From Hyphomicrobiales bacterium (GTDB lineage Bacteria; Pseudomonadota; Alphaproteobacteria; Rhizobiales; Rhizobiaceae), in contig UEIJ01000002.1 of the NCBI GenBank assembly GCA_900470195.1, forward strand, positions 124,001 to 188,000: a stretch of DNA of 64,000 bases, read 5' to 3'. A model generated the notes under the pieces. It ran no database searches, was not told where the DNA came from, and was given only the letters and a program-made list of their open reading frames with translations. A program made the position numbers and the translations under genes. This document shows, piece after piece, positions 1 through 9,326 of this stretch (position 1 is its first letter; every line of letters starts with the position of its first letter).

Positions 1-877
1 CAATCTCTGCGTCAACCAGATCACCCGCAACGGCTCGCCCGCGCAACGCGAAAAATATCTGCCGAAGCTCATTTCGGGCGAGCATGTCGGCGCGCTCGCC
101 ATGTCCGAGCCGGGGGCGGGGTCCGACGTCGTTTCGATGAAGCTTCATGCCCAAAAGCAGGGCGACCGCTATATCCTCAACGGCAACAAGATGTGGATCA
201 CCAACGGCCCCGACGCCGATGTGCTGGTGGTCTATGCCAAGACTGATCCCTCGGCAGGCCCGCGCGGGATCAGCGCCTTCCTCGTCGAAAAAGGCTTCAA
301 GGGCTTTTCGACCGCGCAAAAGCTCGACAAGCTCGGCATGCGCGGTTCCAACACCTGCGAACTGGTGTTCGAGGATTGCGAAGTTCCCGCTGAAAACCTG
401 ATGGGAACTGAGGGCAAGGGCGTCAATGTGCTGATGTCGGGCCTCGATTATGAGCGCGTGGTGCTGGCGGGCGGGCCGCTCGGCATCATGGCCGCGTGCC
501 TCGATGTCGTGATGCCCTATGTGCACGAGCGAAAACAGTTCGACCAACCGATTGGCGAGTTCCAGCTCATGCAGGGCAAGCTTGCCGACATGTATGTGCT
601 ATTCAACGCTTCCCGCGCTTATGTCTATGCCGTGGCAGCAAGCTGCGACCGGGGCGAGACGACGCGCAAGGATGCGGCGGGCTGCATTCTCTATGCGGCG
701 GAAAACGCCACGCAGATGGCGCTTCAGGCGATACAGGCGCTCGGCGGCAATGGCTATATCAACGATTACCCGACCGGACGCCTGTTGCGTGACGCCAAGC
801 TTTATGAAATCGGCGCAGGCACATCGGAAATCCGGCGCATGCTGATCGGGCGGGAACTCTTTCAGGAGACCCGCTGA
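1..877 (+). CDS. liuA: Isovaleryl-CoA dehydrogenase, 5' truncated by window edge
   Basis: Acyl-CoA dehydrogenase family flavoenzyme. It should oxidise isovaleryl-CoA to 3-methylcrotonyl-CoA, the third step of leucine breakdown, passing electrons to ETF. The frame is open from base 2, so the N-terminus lies outside the window. Visible motifs are the family stretch [11 protein letters not shown] near the visible start, KMWITNG, and the C-terminal LQALGGNGY and [16 protein letters not shown] segments, which bind FAD and form the dimer interface. The stop overlaps the start of the next gene (TGATG). The substrate call rests on the following methylcrotonyl-CoA carboxylase genes. Confidence 0.93.
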   Translation, partial: NLCVNQITRNGSPAQREKYLPKLISGEHVGALAMSEPGAGSDVVSMKLHAQKQGDRYILNGNKMWITNGPDADVLVVYAKTDPSAGPRGISAFLVEKGFKGFSTAQKLDKLGMRGSNTCELVFEDCEVPAENLMGTEGKGVNVLMSGLDYERVVLAGGPLGIMAACLDVVMPYVHERKQFDQPIGEFQLMQGKLADMYVLFNASRAYVYAVAASCDRGETTRKDAAGCILYAAENATQMALQAIQALGGNGYINDYPTGRLLRDAKLYEIGAGTSEIRRMLIGRELFQETR

Positions 878-2487
878 TGCCGGTCCTGAAATCGGAAATT
901 TCCACCCGCAGCGCCAGCTTCGAGGCCAACCGCAAGGCCATGCTGGCGGCAATCGACGTGGTGGCGGAAGCCTCGCGCACTGCGATTGATGGCGGCGGCG
1001 AGAAGGCGCGTGAACGTCATGTTTCACGCGGAAAACTGCTGCCGCGTGAGCGCGTCGCGCAATTGCTGGACCCCGGGTCCCCCTTTCTCGAAGTGGGGCT
1101 GACGGCGGCGCATGGGATGTATGAGGGGGCGGCTCCCTCGGCTGGCATAATCACCGGCATCGGGCGCGTATCGGGCCGCGACTGCATGATCGTCTGCAAC
1201 GATGCGACGGTGAAGGGCGGCACCTATTATCCCGTCACGGTGAAGAAGCATCTGCGCGCACAGGAAATCGCGGGCGAAAACCGCCTGCCCTGCATTTATC
1301 TGGTCGATTCCGGCGGGGCCAATCTCCCCAATCAGGACGAGGTTTTCCCGGATCGCGATCATTTTGGCCGCATCTTTTATAATCAGGCGCAGATGTCGGC
1401 GGCGGGCATTCCTCAGGTCGCGGTGGTCATGGGATCGTGCACGGCGGGCGGGGCCTATGTGCCGGCAATGAGTGATGAAACGGTGATCGTGCGGGGGCAG
1501 GGCACGATCTTTCTGGCTGGCCCGCCATTGGTCAAAGCCGCGACCGGCGAGGTGGTAAGCGCGGAAAATCTCGGCGGCGGCGATGTGCACACAAGGCTTT
1601 CCGGCGTCGCCGATCATCTGGCCAATGATGACGCTCATGCCTTGCAAATTGCCCGCGCCATTGCCGCCAATCTCAACAGCGGAAAACGCTCCTTTATTGC
1701 GCGGGGCGACGGCGCTGCGCCGCCGCTCTTCGACCCGGAGGAAATTCTGGGCGTCGTTTCCGCTGATACGCGTATCCCCTATGATGTGCGCGAGGTGATT
1801 GCGCGCCTCGTCGATGGCTCGGATTTCGATGAGTTCAAGGCGCGCTACGGCACCATTCTGGTCTGCGGTTTTGCCAGCGTCTATGGCATGCCGGTCGGGA
1901 TCGTCGCCAACAACGGCGTGCTGTTTTCCGAAGCCGCCTTGAAGGGAGCGCATTTCATCGAGCTTTGCTGCCAGCGCAATATTCCGCTGGTGTTCTTGCA
2001 GAACATCACCGGCTTCATGGTCGGGCGCAAATATGAGGCCGAAGGCATCGCCAAGCACGGCGCCAAGCTGGTGACGGCGGTGGCGACCGCCAATGTGCCG
2101 AAAATCACCATGCTGATCGGTGCATCCTATGGCGCGGGCAATTACGGCATGGCGGGGCGGGCCTATTCGCCGCGCTTTCTGTGGACATGGCCGAACAGCC
2201 GCATCGCCGTGATGGGCGGCGAGCAGGCGGCAGGCGTGCTGGCGACCGTCAAGCGCGACGGGATCGAGCGGACCGGCGGCACATGGTCGGCGGAAGAAGA
2301 GGCGAAGTTCAAACGCCCGACGCTCGAAATGTTCGAGCGCCAGAGCCACCCGCTCTATGCCTCGGCGCGGCTTTGGGATGACGGTATTGTCGATCCGCGC
2401 AAGAGCCGCGAAGTGCTGGGCCTGTCGCTTTCCGTCACGCTCAACGCGCCGGTTGAGCCCACCCGTTTCGGCATTTTCAGAATGTAG
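877..2487 (+). CDS. liuB: Methylcrotonyl-CoA carboxylase, carboxyltransferase (beta) subunit
   Basis: 536-residue carboxyltransferase subunit of the biotin enzyme that converts 3-methylcrotonyl-CoA to 3-methylglutaconyl-CoA. It carries both halves of the crotonase-like carboxyltransferase fold. The N-terminal half has [10 protein letters not shown] and [16 protein letters not shown], and the C-terminal half has [13 protein letters not shown] and [11 protein letters not shown]. Length is normal for the MCC beta subunit. The start codon shares one base with the liuA stop, so translation is probably coupled. The biotin carboxylase partner begins 12 bases downstream. Confidence 0.95.
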   Translation: MPVLKSEISTRSASFEANRKAMLAAIDVVAEASRTAIDGGGEKARERHVSRGKLLPRERVAQLLDPGSPFLEVGLTAAHGMYEGAAPSAGIITGIGRVSGRDCMIVCNDATVKGGTYYPVTVKKHLRAQEIAGENRLPCIYLVDSGGANLPNQDEVFPDRDHFGRIFYNQAQMSAAGIPQVAVVMGSCTAGGAYVPAMSDETVIVRGQGTIFLAGPPLVKAATGEVVSAENLGGGDVHTRLSGVADHLANDDAHALQIARAIAANLNSGKRSFIARGDGAAPPLFDPEEILGVVSADTRIPYDVREVIARLVDGSDFDEFKARYGTILVCGFASVYGMPVGIVANNGVLFSEAALKGAHFIELCCQRNIPLVFLQNITGFMVGRKYEAEGIAKHGAKLVTAVATANVPKITMLIGASYGAGNYGMAGRAYSPRFLWTWPNSRIAVMGGEQAAGVLATVKRDGIERTGGTWSAEEEAKFKRPTLEMFERQSHPLYASARLWDDGIVDPRKSREVLGLSLSVTLNAPVEPTRFGIFRM

Positions 2488-2499
2488 GAAGACAATCAG

Positions 2500-4479
2500 A
2501 TGTTTAGCAAAATACTGATTGCCAATCGCGGAGAAATCGCCTGTCGGGTCATTCGCACGGCGCGAAAACTGGGCATTGCAACGGTCGCCATCTATTCCGA
2601 TGCGGATGCCAATGCGCTGCATGTGGAGATGGCCGACGAGGCGGTGCGGGTCGGCCCTGCCATTTCCGCGCAGAGCTATCTGAATGTCGATGCGATCATC
2701 AAGGCCGCGAAGGAAACCGGCGCTGAGGCCATCCATCCGGGCTATGGATTCCTGTCCGAAAATGCCGGTTTCGTGGATGCGGTCGATGCTGCGGGGCTTG
2801 TCTTCATTGGCCCATCGGCAAAAGCCATCCGCGCCATGGGGCTGAAGGATGCGGCCAAGGCGCTGATGGAAAAGGCAGGCGTGCCGGTCGTGCCGGGCTA
2901 TCACGGGGACAATCAGGATGGCGCTTTCCTCAAAAGCGAGGCGGACCGGATCGGCTACCCCGTGCTTATCAAGGCACGCGCGGGCGGCGGCGGCAAGGGT
3001 ATGCGTCGGGTCGATAATCCTGCCGATTTCGCTGCAGCACTCGACAGCGCGCGCCGCGAGGCGGAAGCCTCGTTCGGCGACGGCGCTGTGCTGATCGAAA
3101 AATACATGACCAAGCCGCGCCATATCGAGGTGCAGGTCTTTGGCGACAATCATGGCAACGCGGTGCATCTGTTCGAGCGCGATTGCTCGTTGCAGCGCCG
3201 CCATCAGAAGGTGATCGAGGAGGCGCCCGCGCCCGGCATGACGCCGGAGATGCGCGCCGCCATGGGCGAGGCGGCGGTCAGGGCCGCGCTCGCCATCGGC
3301 TATTGCGGCGCTGGCACGGTGGAATTCATCGCCGATGTGTCGGAGGGGCTCAGGCCCGACCGCTTCTTCTTCATGGAAATGAACACGCGCCTGCAAGTGG
3401 AGCATCCGGTGACGGAAGCCATCACCGGGCTTGATCTGGTGGACTGGCAGTTGCGTGTTGCTTCCGGTGAGGCGCTGCCGAAACGTCAGGACGAACTTTC
3501 CATAAATGGCTGGGCGTTCGAGGCGCGGCTTTATGCGGAAGACCCGGCGCGCGATTTCCTGCCTGCCACCGGCAAGCTCGCGCTCTTTGACCCGCCTGCA
3601 AATGCGCGTGTCGATTCCGGTGTACGAACCGGCGACACGATCACGCCGTTTTACGATCCGATGATCGCAAAGATCATCGCCCATGGCGCGACACGCGATG
3701 AGGCGCTGAACCGGCTCGATGCGGCGCTAAACAAGACCCGTATCGCCGGGCTTGTCACCAACCGCCAGTTTCTGTCGGCGCTCTGCAATCTCCAAGCTTT
3801 CCGCACCGGCGATGTCGATACCGGCCTGATCGGGCGCGAGACGGCAGCGCTTTTCCCCGACGAGAAGCCTTCGGAGATTGCTTTTGCACTGGCCGCGCTC
3901 GGTGCGCTCGATCTTCTGGATGCGCCCCAAAACGGAGATACTCAAGACGATCCATGGACAAGCCTGCGCGGCTTCCGCCTCTGGGGCGAGGCATCGCGCT
4001 CGGTTCTGCTCGATCATCACGGCGGGCGCCGCACGGTCAGCTTCGCGGCCAGAGGCGGCGGGCATTTCGGCTTTGCTTTCGGCGTCATTGAAATCCGTGC
4101 CCATGAAAACGGGCTGGTTCGCTTCGCTCTCGATGGCCGCGTGTCGGAGGCATCGGTCTCGCGCATCGGGCATGATGTGACGGTGCAACTCGAAGGCCGG
4201 GACACCATATTTCATCATGTACAGTCGATAGGCGCGGAAGAGGATGGTTCGAACGAAAGCCGCATCCTGTCGCCAATGCCGGGACTGGTACGGCTGGTTT
4301 CCGTGGTTGAAGGCGCGAGCGTCGCCAAGGGCGATCCGCTGGTGACGATGGAGGCAATGAAGATGGAGCTTTCGCTGACCGCGCCGCGTGACGGCAAGGT
4401 TTCGTCCGTGACTGTTGCGGCAGGCGATCAGGTCAGCGAAGGGGCGCTGCTGGTGGAACTGGAGGAAGAACATGGCTGA
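2500..4479 (+). CDS. liuD: Methylcrotonyl-CoA carboxylase, biotin-containing (alpha) subunit
   Basis: 659-residue biotin carboxylase and carrier subunit. Residues 1-450 are the biotin carboxylase: the N-terminal ILIANRGEIACRVIRTA, the ATP-grasp glycine loop KARAGGGGKGM and the catalytic EMNTRLQVEHPVTE. The C-terminus is a biotinyl domain with EAMKM; the biotinylated lysine is about residue 621. The gene overlaps the next one by 8 bases. Acetyl- or propionyl-CoA carboxylase subunits look similar, but the neighbours (liuA, liuE, liuC) favour MCC. Confidence 0.94.
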   Translation: MFSKILIANRGEIACRVIRTARKLGIATVAIYSDADANALHVEMADEAVRVGPAISAQSYLNVDAIIKAAKETGAEAIHPGYGFLSENAGFVDAVDAAGLVFIGPSAKAIRAMGLKDAAKALMEKAGVPVVPGYHGDNQDGAFLKSEADRIGYPVLIKARAGGGGKGMRRVDNPADFAAALDSARREAEASFGDGAVLIEKYMTKPRHIEVQVFGDNHGNAVHLFERDCSLQRRHQKVIEEAPAPGMTPEMRAAMGEAAVRAALAIGYCGAGTVEFIADVSEGLRPDRFFFMEMNTRLQVEHPVTEAITGLDLVDWQLRVASGEALPKRQDELSINGWAFEARLYAEDPARDFLPATGKLALFDPPANARVDSGVRTGDTITPFYDPMIAKIIAHGATRDEALNRLDAALNKTRIAGLVTNRQFLSALCNLQAFRTGDVDTGLIGRETAALFPDEKPSEIAFALAALGALDLLDAPQNGDTQDDPWTSLRGFRLWGEASRSVLLDHHGGRRTVSFAARGGGHFGFAFGVIEIRAHENGLVRFALDGRVSEASVSRIGHDVTVQLEGRDTIFHHVQSIGAEEDGSNESRILSPMPGLVRLVSVVEGASVAKGDPLVTMEAMKMELSLTAPRDGKVSSVTVAAGDQVSEGALLVELEEEHG

Positions 4480-5335
4480 ACACGTGGAAATCGTTGAAAT
4501 GGCTGCGCGTGATGGCCTGCAAAATGAAAAGCGTTTTGTGCCGACAGCCGACAAGATCGCGCTGATCGACCGCCTGTCCGATTGCGGCTATGCCCGCATC
4601 GAGGCGACCAGCTTCGTCAGCCCCAAATGGGTGCCGCAACTGGCCGACAGCACGGAAGTCATGGCCGGTATCCGCCGCGCCGACAGCGTGCGTTATTCGG
4701 CGCTCGTGCCCAATATGAAGGGCTATGAAGCCGCTGCTGCCGCCAATGTCGATGAAATCGCGGTTTTCATTTCCGCCTCGGAAGGCTTTTCCAAAGCCAA
4801 TATCAACTGCACGATTGCCGAGAGCATCGAGCGCCTGTCTCCGGTCATCGGTGCCGCGATCAACGATGGTCTGGCCATTCGCGGCTATGTCAGTTGCGTG
4901 GTCGAGTGCCCCTATGACGGGCCGGTGGCCCCGCAGGCGGTTGCCGATGTGACCGAACAGCTTTTCTCGCTTGGCTGTCACGAGGTCAGCCTTGGCGACA
5001 CCATCGGGCGCGGCACGCCGGACAAGGTTGCCGCCATGCTCGATGCGGTGCTGGCCATCGCACCGGCGCACAGCCTTGCCGGTCATTATCACGACACGGG
5101 CGGCCGCGCGCTCGACAATATACGTGTCAGTCTGGAGAAGGGCCTGCGCGTATTCGATGCTTCGGTTGGCGGTCTCGGCGGCTGTCCCTTCGCGCCGGGG
5201 GCGAAAGGCAATGTCGATACGGTTCTTGTCGCTGAAATGCTGCACGATCTTGGTTTTGAAACCGGGCTGGATATCCAGAAACTGAAATCGGCGGCGCTTT
5301 TCGCGCAAGCGCTGCGTCAGGATAAAGCCGCCTAG
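4472..5335 (+). CDS. liuE: Hydroxymethylglutaryl-CoA lyase
   Basis: 287-residue TIM-barrel lyase that splits HMG-CoA into acetyl-CoA and acetoacetate, the last step of leucine catabolism. N-terminal EMAARDGLQNE holds the metal-binding aspartate, and GGLGGCPFAPGAKGN holds the active-site cysteine, residue 238. An upstream in-frame start at 4415 exists, but the ATG at 4472 gives the normal family N-terminus (MAEHVEIVEMAARDG). It lies behind GGAGGAAG at the end of liuD, overlapping that gene by 8 bases. Confidence 0.93.
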   Translation: MAEHVEIVEMAARDGLQNEKRFVPTADKIALIDRLSDCGYARIEATSFVSPKWVPQLADSTEVMAGIRRADSVRYSALVPNMKGYEAAAAANVDEIAVFISASEGFSKANINCTIAESIERLSPVIGAAINDGLAIRGYVSCVVECPYDGPVAPQAVADVTEQLFSLGCHEVSLGDTIGRGTPDKVAAMLDAVLAIAPAHSLAGHYHDTGGRALDNIRVSLEKGLRVFDASVGGLGGCPFAPGAKGNVDTVLVAEMLHDLGFETGLDIQKLKSAALFAQALRQDKAA

Positions 5336-5343
5336 GAGCAATT

Positions 5344-6147
5344 ATGAGCGCGTTTGAAACCCTGCAAATCGCATTGGACCAACGCGGCGTGGCGACGCTG
5401 ACGCTCAACCGGCCCGAACAGCATAATGCGTTGTCCGGCCGGATGATCGATGAGCTGACGACGGCGGCGCTGCATCTGGCGGATGATCCCGGCATACGCA
5501 TCGTGATCCTGACCGGCGCGGGCGCGAGCTTTTGCGCGGGCGGCGATCTTGGCTGGATGCGCGAGCAGGTCAATGCCACGCGCACGCAGCGCATCGAGGA
5601 AGCGCGCAAGCTTGCCCTCATGCTGAAAGCGCTGCGCGACCTGCCGAAACCTCTGATCGGGCGCATCAACGGGCAGGCCTATGGCGGCGGCGTCGGCCTC
5701 ATCAGCGTATGCGATGCGGCGATTGGCGTTTCCGGCGCGCGTTTCGGTCTGACGGAGACAAAACTCGGACTGATACCGGCCACCATCAGCCCTTATGTGG
5801 TGGCGCGCATCGGGCAAGCGCAGGCATTGCGCACATTCACATCCGCCCGCCTGTTCGATGCCGGGGAGGGACGGCGCATCGGGCTGCTGCATGATGTGGT
5901 CGAGGCGGAGCGTCTCGATGCGGCGGTGGAGGCGGAGATCAAACCCTATTTTTCCACCGCGCCCGCCGCCGTCGCCGCTTCCAAGCGGCTGGTTCACGCG
6001 CTCGGCGCGCCGATAGACGAGGCGGTGATCGATATGACGCTCACCCGCCTTGCCGATACATGGGAAACACCGGAGGCCGCGGAAGGGATCGCGGCCTTTT
6101 TTGCGAAGCGATTGCCGACATGGAAAAAGGAGGGAGAAACGAATTAG
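5344..6147 (+). CDS. liuC: Enoyl-CoA hydratase family, probable methylglutaconyl-CoA hydratase
   Basis: 267-residue crotonase-fold protein. The family signatures are LNRPEQHNALS near residue 20, the oxyanion-hole GASFCAGGDL near residue 62 and GGGVGLISVCDAAI near residue 115. It starts eight bases after the liuE stop behind GGAGC. In liu clusters this position is the 3-methylglutaconyl-CoA hydratase that makes HMG-CoA, the substrate of liuE. The sequence alone would only support a generic enoyl-CoA hydratase; the cluster gives the specific role. Confidence 0.85.
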   Translation: MSAFETLQIALDQRGVATLTLNRPEQHNALSGRMIDELTTAALHLADDPGIRIVILTGAGASFCAGGDLGWMREQVNATRTQRIEEARKLALMLKALRDLPKPLIGRINGQAYGGGVGLISVCDAAIGVSGARFGLTETKLGLIPATISPYVVARIGQAQALRTFTSARLFDAGEGRRIGLLHDVVEAERLDAAVEAEIKPYFSTAPAAVAASKRLVHALGAPIDEAVIDMTLTRLADTWETPEAAEGIAAFFAKRLPTWKKEGETN

Positions 6148-6542
6148 GAGGAGGCGGTTTTTCGTTGTAGTTGCGGGTACTTGGCGCTTGCAATCGAAAG
6201 CCGGAAATGCATTCTTATTACATCATGAAAGCGCGCTCCCGGTCTGGAGCATGATTCCGAAAGGGCGGATGCAGTTTCGGATAACATTATGGCTCTGGCC
6301 TCTTCGAGGCGGTGCGGTGTGCTTTTGAAGCGCATCCCGAAAAGTGTGAAACGGTTTTCGGGTAAGATGCGCATTGATGCATATGATTTGGAGCGTCTGG
6401 CGCTCTAAATCGACCCTTTGAGATCATGTGATGAACAAAAGGGAGGGCCCGGCAATTCGGCAGCGCAGATGCGCTGAGATTTGACCGGCATGGGTTGTCT
6501 CGGGGCCGTCGGAGGACGCTGCCCCACCAAAGGAGAAAAAGA
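6148..6542. other. 395-base intergenic region with palindromic repeats before livJ
   Basis: No convincing gene. It holds a decayed A-type repeat around 6245-6292 (GAGCATGATTCCGAAAG paired with CAGTTTCGGATAACATTATG), a good copy at 6330-6373, and two short hairpins: GAGCG/CGCTC near 6392-6407 and CAGCGCA/TGCGCTG near 6462-6477. A strong ribosome-binding site, AAAGGAG, sits just before the livJ ATG. The promoter of the binding-protein gene is presumably here but no clear boxes were picked out. Confidence 0.6.
6330..6373 (+). repeat. A-type palindromic intergenic repeat
   Basis: Copy with core GCATCCCGAAAAGTGTGAAA followed by CGGTTTTCGGGTAAGATGCGC. The ends GCGCATC and GATGCGC are complementary, and the inner CCGAAAA pairs with TTTTCGG, so the unit folds into a hairpin. 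Near-identical copies are at 7665 and 43615. Confidence 0.85.
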
Positions 6543-7649
6543 ATGAACCTGAAACTTCTGTCCAGCGTGGCTTTCGCAGCTACACTCGGCTTTGCCAGCG
6601 CCGCTTATGCAGACATCACCATCGGCGTCGTTGCACCGCTGACGGGTCCTGTCGCCGCTTTCGGTGACCAGGTGAAGAAGGGTGCGGAAACCGCCGTTGA
6701 AGTCATCAACAAGGCTGGCGGCATCAAGGGCGAGAAAGTCGTTCTGAAATTCGCCGACGATGCCGGTGAACCCAAGCAGGGCGTTTCCGCCGCCAACCAG
6801 ATCGTCGGCGACGGCATCAAGTTCGTCGTCGGCCCGGTTACGACCGGCGTCGCCATTCCGGTTTCCGACGTCTTCTCGGAAAACGGCGTCCTGATGGTCA
6901 CGCCGACCGCCACCGGCCCGGACCTGACCGCGCGCAATCTGGAAAACGTGTTCCGCACCTGTGGTCGCGACGACCAGCAGGCCGAAGTCATGGCCGATTA
7001 CGTCCTGAAGAACATGAAGGACAAGAAGGTCGCCGTGATCCACGACAAGGGCGCCTATGGCAAGGGCCTGGCTGACGCTTTCAAGGCTGCGCTCAACAAG
7101 GGCGGTGTCACGGAAGTGCATTACGATTCCGTCACGCCGGGCGACAAGGATTTCTCCGCGCTCGTCACCAAGCTGAAGTCTGCCGGTGCAGAAGTGGTCT
7201 ATTTCGGCGGCTACCATGCCGAAGGCGGTCTCCTGTCGCGCCAGCTGCACGATGCCGGTCTCCAGGCTCTGGTTCTCGGCGGTGAAGGCCTGTCCAACAC
7301 CGAATATTGGGCAATCGGCGGCACCAACGCACAGGGCACGCTCTTCACCAACGCCAAGGATGCCACCAAGAACCCGGCTTCCAAGGATGCCATCGAGGCC
7401 CTGAAGGCCAAGAACATCCCGGCTGAAGCCTTCACCATGAACGCCTATGCCGCCGTTGAAGTCATCAAGGCTGGCATCGAACGCGCCGGCTCGACCGATG
7501 ACTCGGCAGCCGTCGCCAAGGCACTGCATGACGGCCAGCCGATCGAAACGGCTATCGGCACGCTGACCTACGGCGCAAACGGCGACCTCAGCTCGCCGAG
7601 CTTCGACATCTTCAAGTGGGATGGCGGCAAGATCGTCGGCCTCGAATAA
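6543..7649 (+). CDS. livJ: Branched-chain amino acid ABC transporter, periplasmic binding protein
   Basis: 368-residue type I periplasmic binding protein of the Leu/Ile/Val-binding family. A Sec signal peptide, about residues 1-24, ends SAAYA before [13 protein letters not shown], the usual mature N-terminus. Conserved family segments include [19 protein letters not shown] and [16 protein letters not shown]. The ATG at 6543 is chosen because it directly follows AAAGGAGAAAAAGA and gives a clean signal peptide. No permease or ATPase genes are adjacent, so it is an orphan binding protein. Its place beside the leucine-degradation genes fits uptake of branched-chain amino acids, which is inference. 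Confidence 0.9.
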   Translation: MNLKLLSSVAFAATLGFASAAYADITIGVVAPLTGPVAAFGDQVKKGAETAVEVINKAGGIKGEKVVLKFADDAGEPKQGVSAANQIVGDGIKFVVGPVTTGVAIPVSDVFSENGVLMVTPTATGPDLTARNLENVFRTCGRDDQQAEVMADYVLKNMKDKKVAVIHDKGAYGKGLADAFKAALNKGGVTEVHYDSVTPGDKDFSALVTKLKSAGAEVVYFGGYHAEGGLLSRQLHDAGLQALVLGGEGLSNTEYWAIGGTNAQGTLFTNAKDATKNPASKDAIEALKAKNIPAEAFTMNAYAAVEVIKAGIERAGSTDDSAAVAKALHDGQPIETAIGTLTYGANGDLSSPSFDIFKWDGGKIVGLE

Positions 7650-7664
7650 GATCGTCGCCTCAAA

Positions 7665-7712
7665 GAGAGCGCATCCCGAAAAGTGTGAAACGGTTTTCGG
7701 ATAAGATGCGCG
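7665..7712 (+). repeat. A-type palindromic intergenic repeat
   Basis: Second good copy of the unit at 6330: GAGCGCATCCCGAAAAGTGT then GAAACGGTTTTCGGATAAGATGCGC. It lies 16 bases after the livJ stop and before the terminator. Confidence 0.85.
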
Positions 7713-7726
7713 GTTCAAATAAACAG

Positions 7727-7757
7727 AAAACGCCGGGGTTTGGCCCCGGCGTTTTGC
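7727..7757. terminator. Bidirectional intrinsic terminator between livJ and phosphatase gene
   Basis: Perfect 8-base stem CGCCGGGG/CCCCGGCG with a 5-base loop, flanked by AAAA on the left and TTTT on the right. It can stop transcription from both converging genes. Confidence 0.85.
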
Positions 7758-7777
7758 GTTTGTGGAGAAAGAAATCG

Positions 7778-8371
7778 TCAGGAGCCTGTATAGCCGAGTT
7801 CCGCCTCGATAGCCTCGAATGTCCTTTCCATGGCGTAGGTGGGGCTCAGCGGAAAGCCGAAATGCCCGTAGGCGATGGACAGTTGCCGTTCGGCCTCGCT
7901 TTCGCTGCCCTTGGCGATTGCCGCCACATAGAGCGCTGCGGCGAGACCTGTGCGGTCGGCGCCGGATCTGCAATGGATGAGCACCGGCTTTTCCGCATTC
8001 TGCATCAGGGAGATCAGCTGTCTGGTCTGCGCGGGGTTGAGTTCCTTGCTGGATGACATCGCAAAATCAGTGTGGCTGATGCCGAGCGTCTTCGCGGCCG
8101 CAATCTCGTCGTCGTACCATTTCGATCCCGGTTCCGCGCCGCGCAGATTGATGATCGTCCTGATGCCGTAAAGCTTCTGCAACGAAGCGATGCGCGCCGG
8201 GTCGGGCTGGTTGGAGCGGTAGGCCTGTCCGTCGATAATGGCGTGGACATTGCCCTTATAATGCAGCGTGAAGAGATATCCCCCCATGACGCTCCCGCCA
8301 ATGAGCAGTCCGAGCCCGGCCAGCCGGGCGCAACGGAAGAACCAATCGACATATTTCCGAAAGAACGACAT
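7778..8371 (-). CDS. Membrane-anchored tyrosine/dual-specificity phosphatase family protein
   Basis: 197 residues counted from the ATG at 8371. An N-terminal transmembrane helix at about residues 15-36 anchors a cysteine-based phosphatase domain. The P-loop HCRSGADRTG gives catalytic Cys134 and Arg140 (C-X5-R), and the upstream INLRGAEPGS is typical of bacterial DSP-like phosphatases. A GTG two codons upstream is possible, but GAGG is spaced better for the ATG. The catalytic domain could face either the cytoplasm or the periplasm. The substrate is unknown; tyrosine, serine/threonine or phosphoinositide/lipid phosphates are all options for this fold. Confidence 0.82.
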   Translation of the reverse strand: MSFFRKYVDWFFRCARLAGLGLLIGGSVMGGYLFTLHYKGNVHAIIDGQAYRSNQPDPARIASLQKLYGIRTIINLRGAEPGSKWYDDEIAAAKTLGISHTDFAMSSSKELNPAQTRQLISLMQNAEKPVLIHCRSGADRTGLAAALYVAAIAKGSESEAERQLSIAYGHFGFPLSPTYAMERTFEAIEAELGYTGS

Positions 8372-8597
8372 GCACACCTCATCGGAAGGAAATCACATCA
8401 TGAAATAAAGTGGGTGCAAAATTTTTGCTTGGCTTTGGCGCCAAATATACCTAAGATTTAGACTTAATCTTGTCCGGATAAGTAAGAATTTCCTCTTTCT
8501 GTTTAAGTTGTTTTTTAATTAGAGACCCGTGTGGGTAATTTGTGAACAAGCGTCTGTCTGGTTTGTGAGGTCGGTGGAACAGCTGGTTTTGCGCGGC

Positions 8598-8612
8598 TTA
8601 AGCTTCGGTTAA
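8598..8612 (+). promoter_or_regulatory. Candidate CtrA-binding site (TTAA-N7-TTAA)
   Basis: TTAA-GCTTCGG-TTAA followed by CCAT matches the full CtrA consensus TTAA-N7-TTAA and the half-site TTAACCAT. It lies 54 bases before the start of the small gene at 8666. The intergenic stretch 8372-8665 around it is AT-rich and holds no other gene I can support. Confidence 0.55.
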
Positions 8613-8665
8613 CCATGACTGTTTAATCTGTGACCATGTGCTGGGGCAGTTAGCGGAGCAGGTTT

Positions 8666-8866
8666 ATGCAGCGCTACAGATTTGACGATAAAAGAATTCT
8701 GATCGAGGCGATTGTTGAGCTACTCAACCGGGGCGTGGAGCCCGACGAACTCGATCTCGTGCTGAGCCGGATCGGTCCGGTCGACCTTGATTTGATGCGG
8801 CAATGCCTGATCGAGGTGTGGAACTACAATCATCCGGAACTGGCCGAAGCGCCGATGGCGGCCTGA
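8666..8866 (+). CDS. Small conserved-looking protein of unknown function, 66 residues
   Basis: Acidic, helix-rich small protein beginning MQRYRFDDKRILIEAIVELL and containing DELDLVLSRIGPVDLDLM. No signal peptide or membrane segment. The start follows GGAGCAGGTTT. I do not recognise the family. Third positions are strongly G/C, which supports real coding. A CtrA-type box lies 54 bases upstream, so expression could be tied to the cell cycle (inference). It could be a small regulator or adaptor, but nothing in the sequence decides that. Confidence 0.7.
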   Translation: MQRYRFDDKRILIEAIVELLNRGVEPDELDLVLSRIGPVDLDLMRQCLIEVWNYNHPELAEAPMAA

Positions 8867-8962
8867 AGGCAAGTTCAGAGAGGGTGCAAAACCTCAGGCA
8901 TCGGACCGCGGAAGCAGGACCGAAGCGGACAGAAGGCGCGATCGGGCGCCCGCGTGAGAATA

Positions 8963-9000
8963 CGGCAGTTGCAGGCAACGGTTTGGGGCCGTAACTGCCG
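8963..9000. other. Nested hairpin in intergenic region
   Basis: Arms CGGCAGTT and AACTGCCG are perfect 8-base complements, with a second inner pairing CAACGG/CCGT(A). It sits between the 66-residue gene and the AbrB-like remnant. Function is unknown; it could be part of a small RNA or a processing site. Confidence 0.4.
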
Positions 9001-9088
9001 GGGCAAGGCCGGGGTTGAGCCGGTTTTGGAGCAATCTGGCCGCTGCCCGCAATGTCATATTCCTGAAACGCAGGCGGGTTATACCCAT

Positions 9089-9148
9089 ATGCGTATCGGG
9101 AATTCACTTGGGATCGTGACCACGGATGTACTGGCGCAACTCAGGTGA
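9089..9148 (+). pseudogene. Possible remnant of an AbrB/MazE-type antitoxin gene
   Basis: A 19-codon reading frame with MRIGNSLGIV and DVLAQLR matches the start of AbrB/MazE-type swapped-hairpin antitoxins (typically RKIGNSLGVVLPKEVLEQL). The frame then stops at TGA. In the overlapping frame the next codons read VKAEG, which resembles the family continuation V-K-x-G-D. This suggests a frameshifted and truncated gene. The match is short, and no toxin gene is adjacent. Confidence 0.35.
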
Positions 9149-9153
9149 AAGCG

Positions 9154-9181
9154 GAAGGTCGGGTTCAGCCCGGCCTTTTTC
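9154..9181 (+). terminator. Intrinsic terminator
   Basis: Stem AAGGTCGGG/CCCGGCCTT with one G-U pair and a 5-base loop, followed by TTTTT. It ends whatever transcript covers the 66-residue gene and the antitoxin remnant. Confidence 0.75.
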
Positions 9182-9326
9182 GTTTCCAGGGTACTGGCGC
9201 TGCTGTCCCGGCGGCGGGAAGCATTTTCCCCACCCCAAAAACCGTTTATGAAGGGTGTTGCCTGCCGCCATTTCCGTCCCTAGCGATTTTGGGGCAGGCC
9301 CTTGTTTTCAATCACGGAAGCGCTTC

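Noticed and set aside
1024..3684. 886-codon open frame on the minus strand across the liuB-liuD genes
   Set aside because: It lies wholly antisense to two clear carboxylase genes, is Arg/His/Ala-rich and has no family motif. Long antisense frames are common in GC-rich coding DNA.
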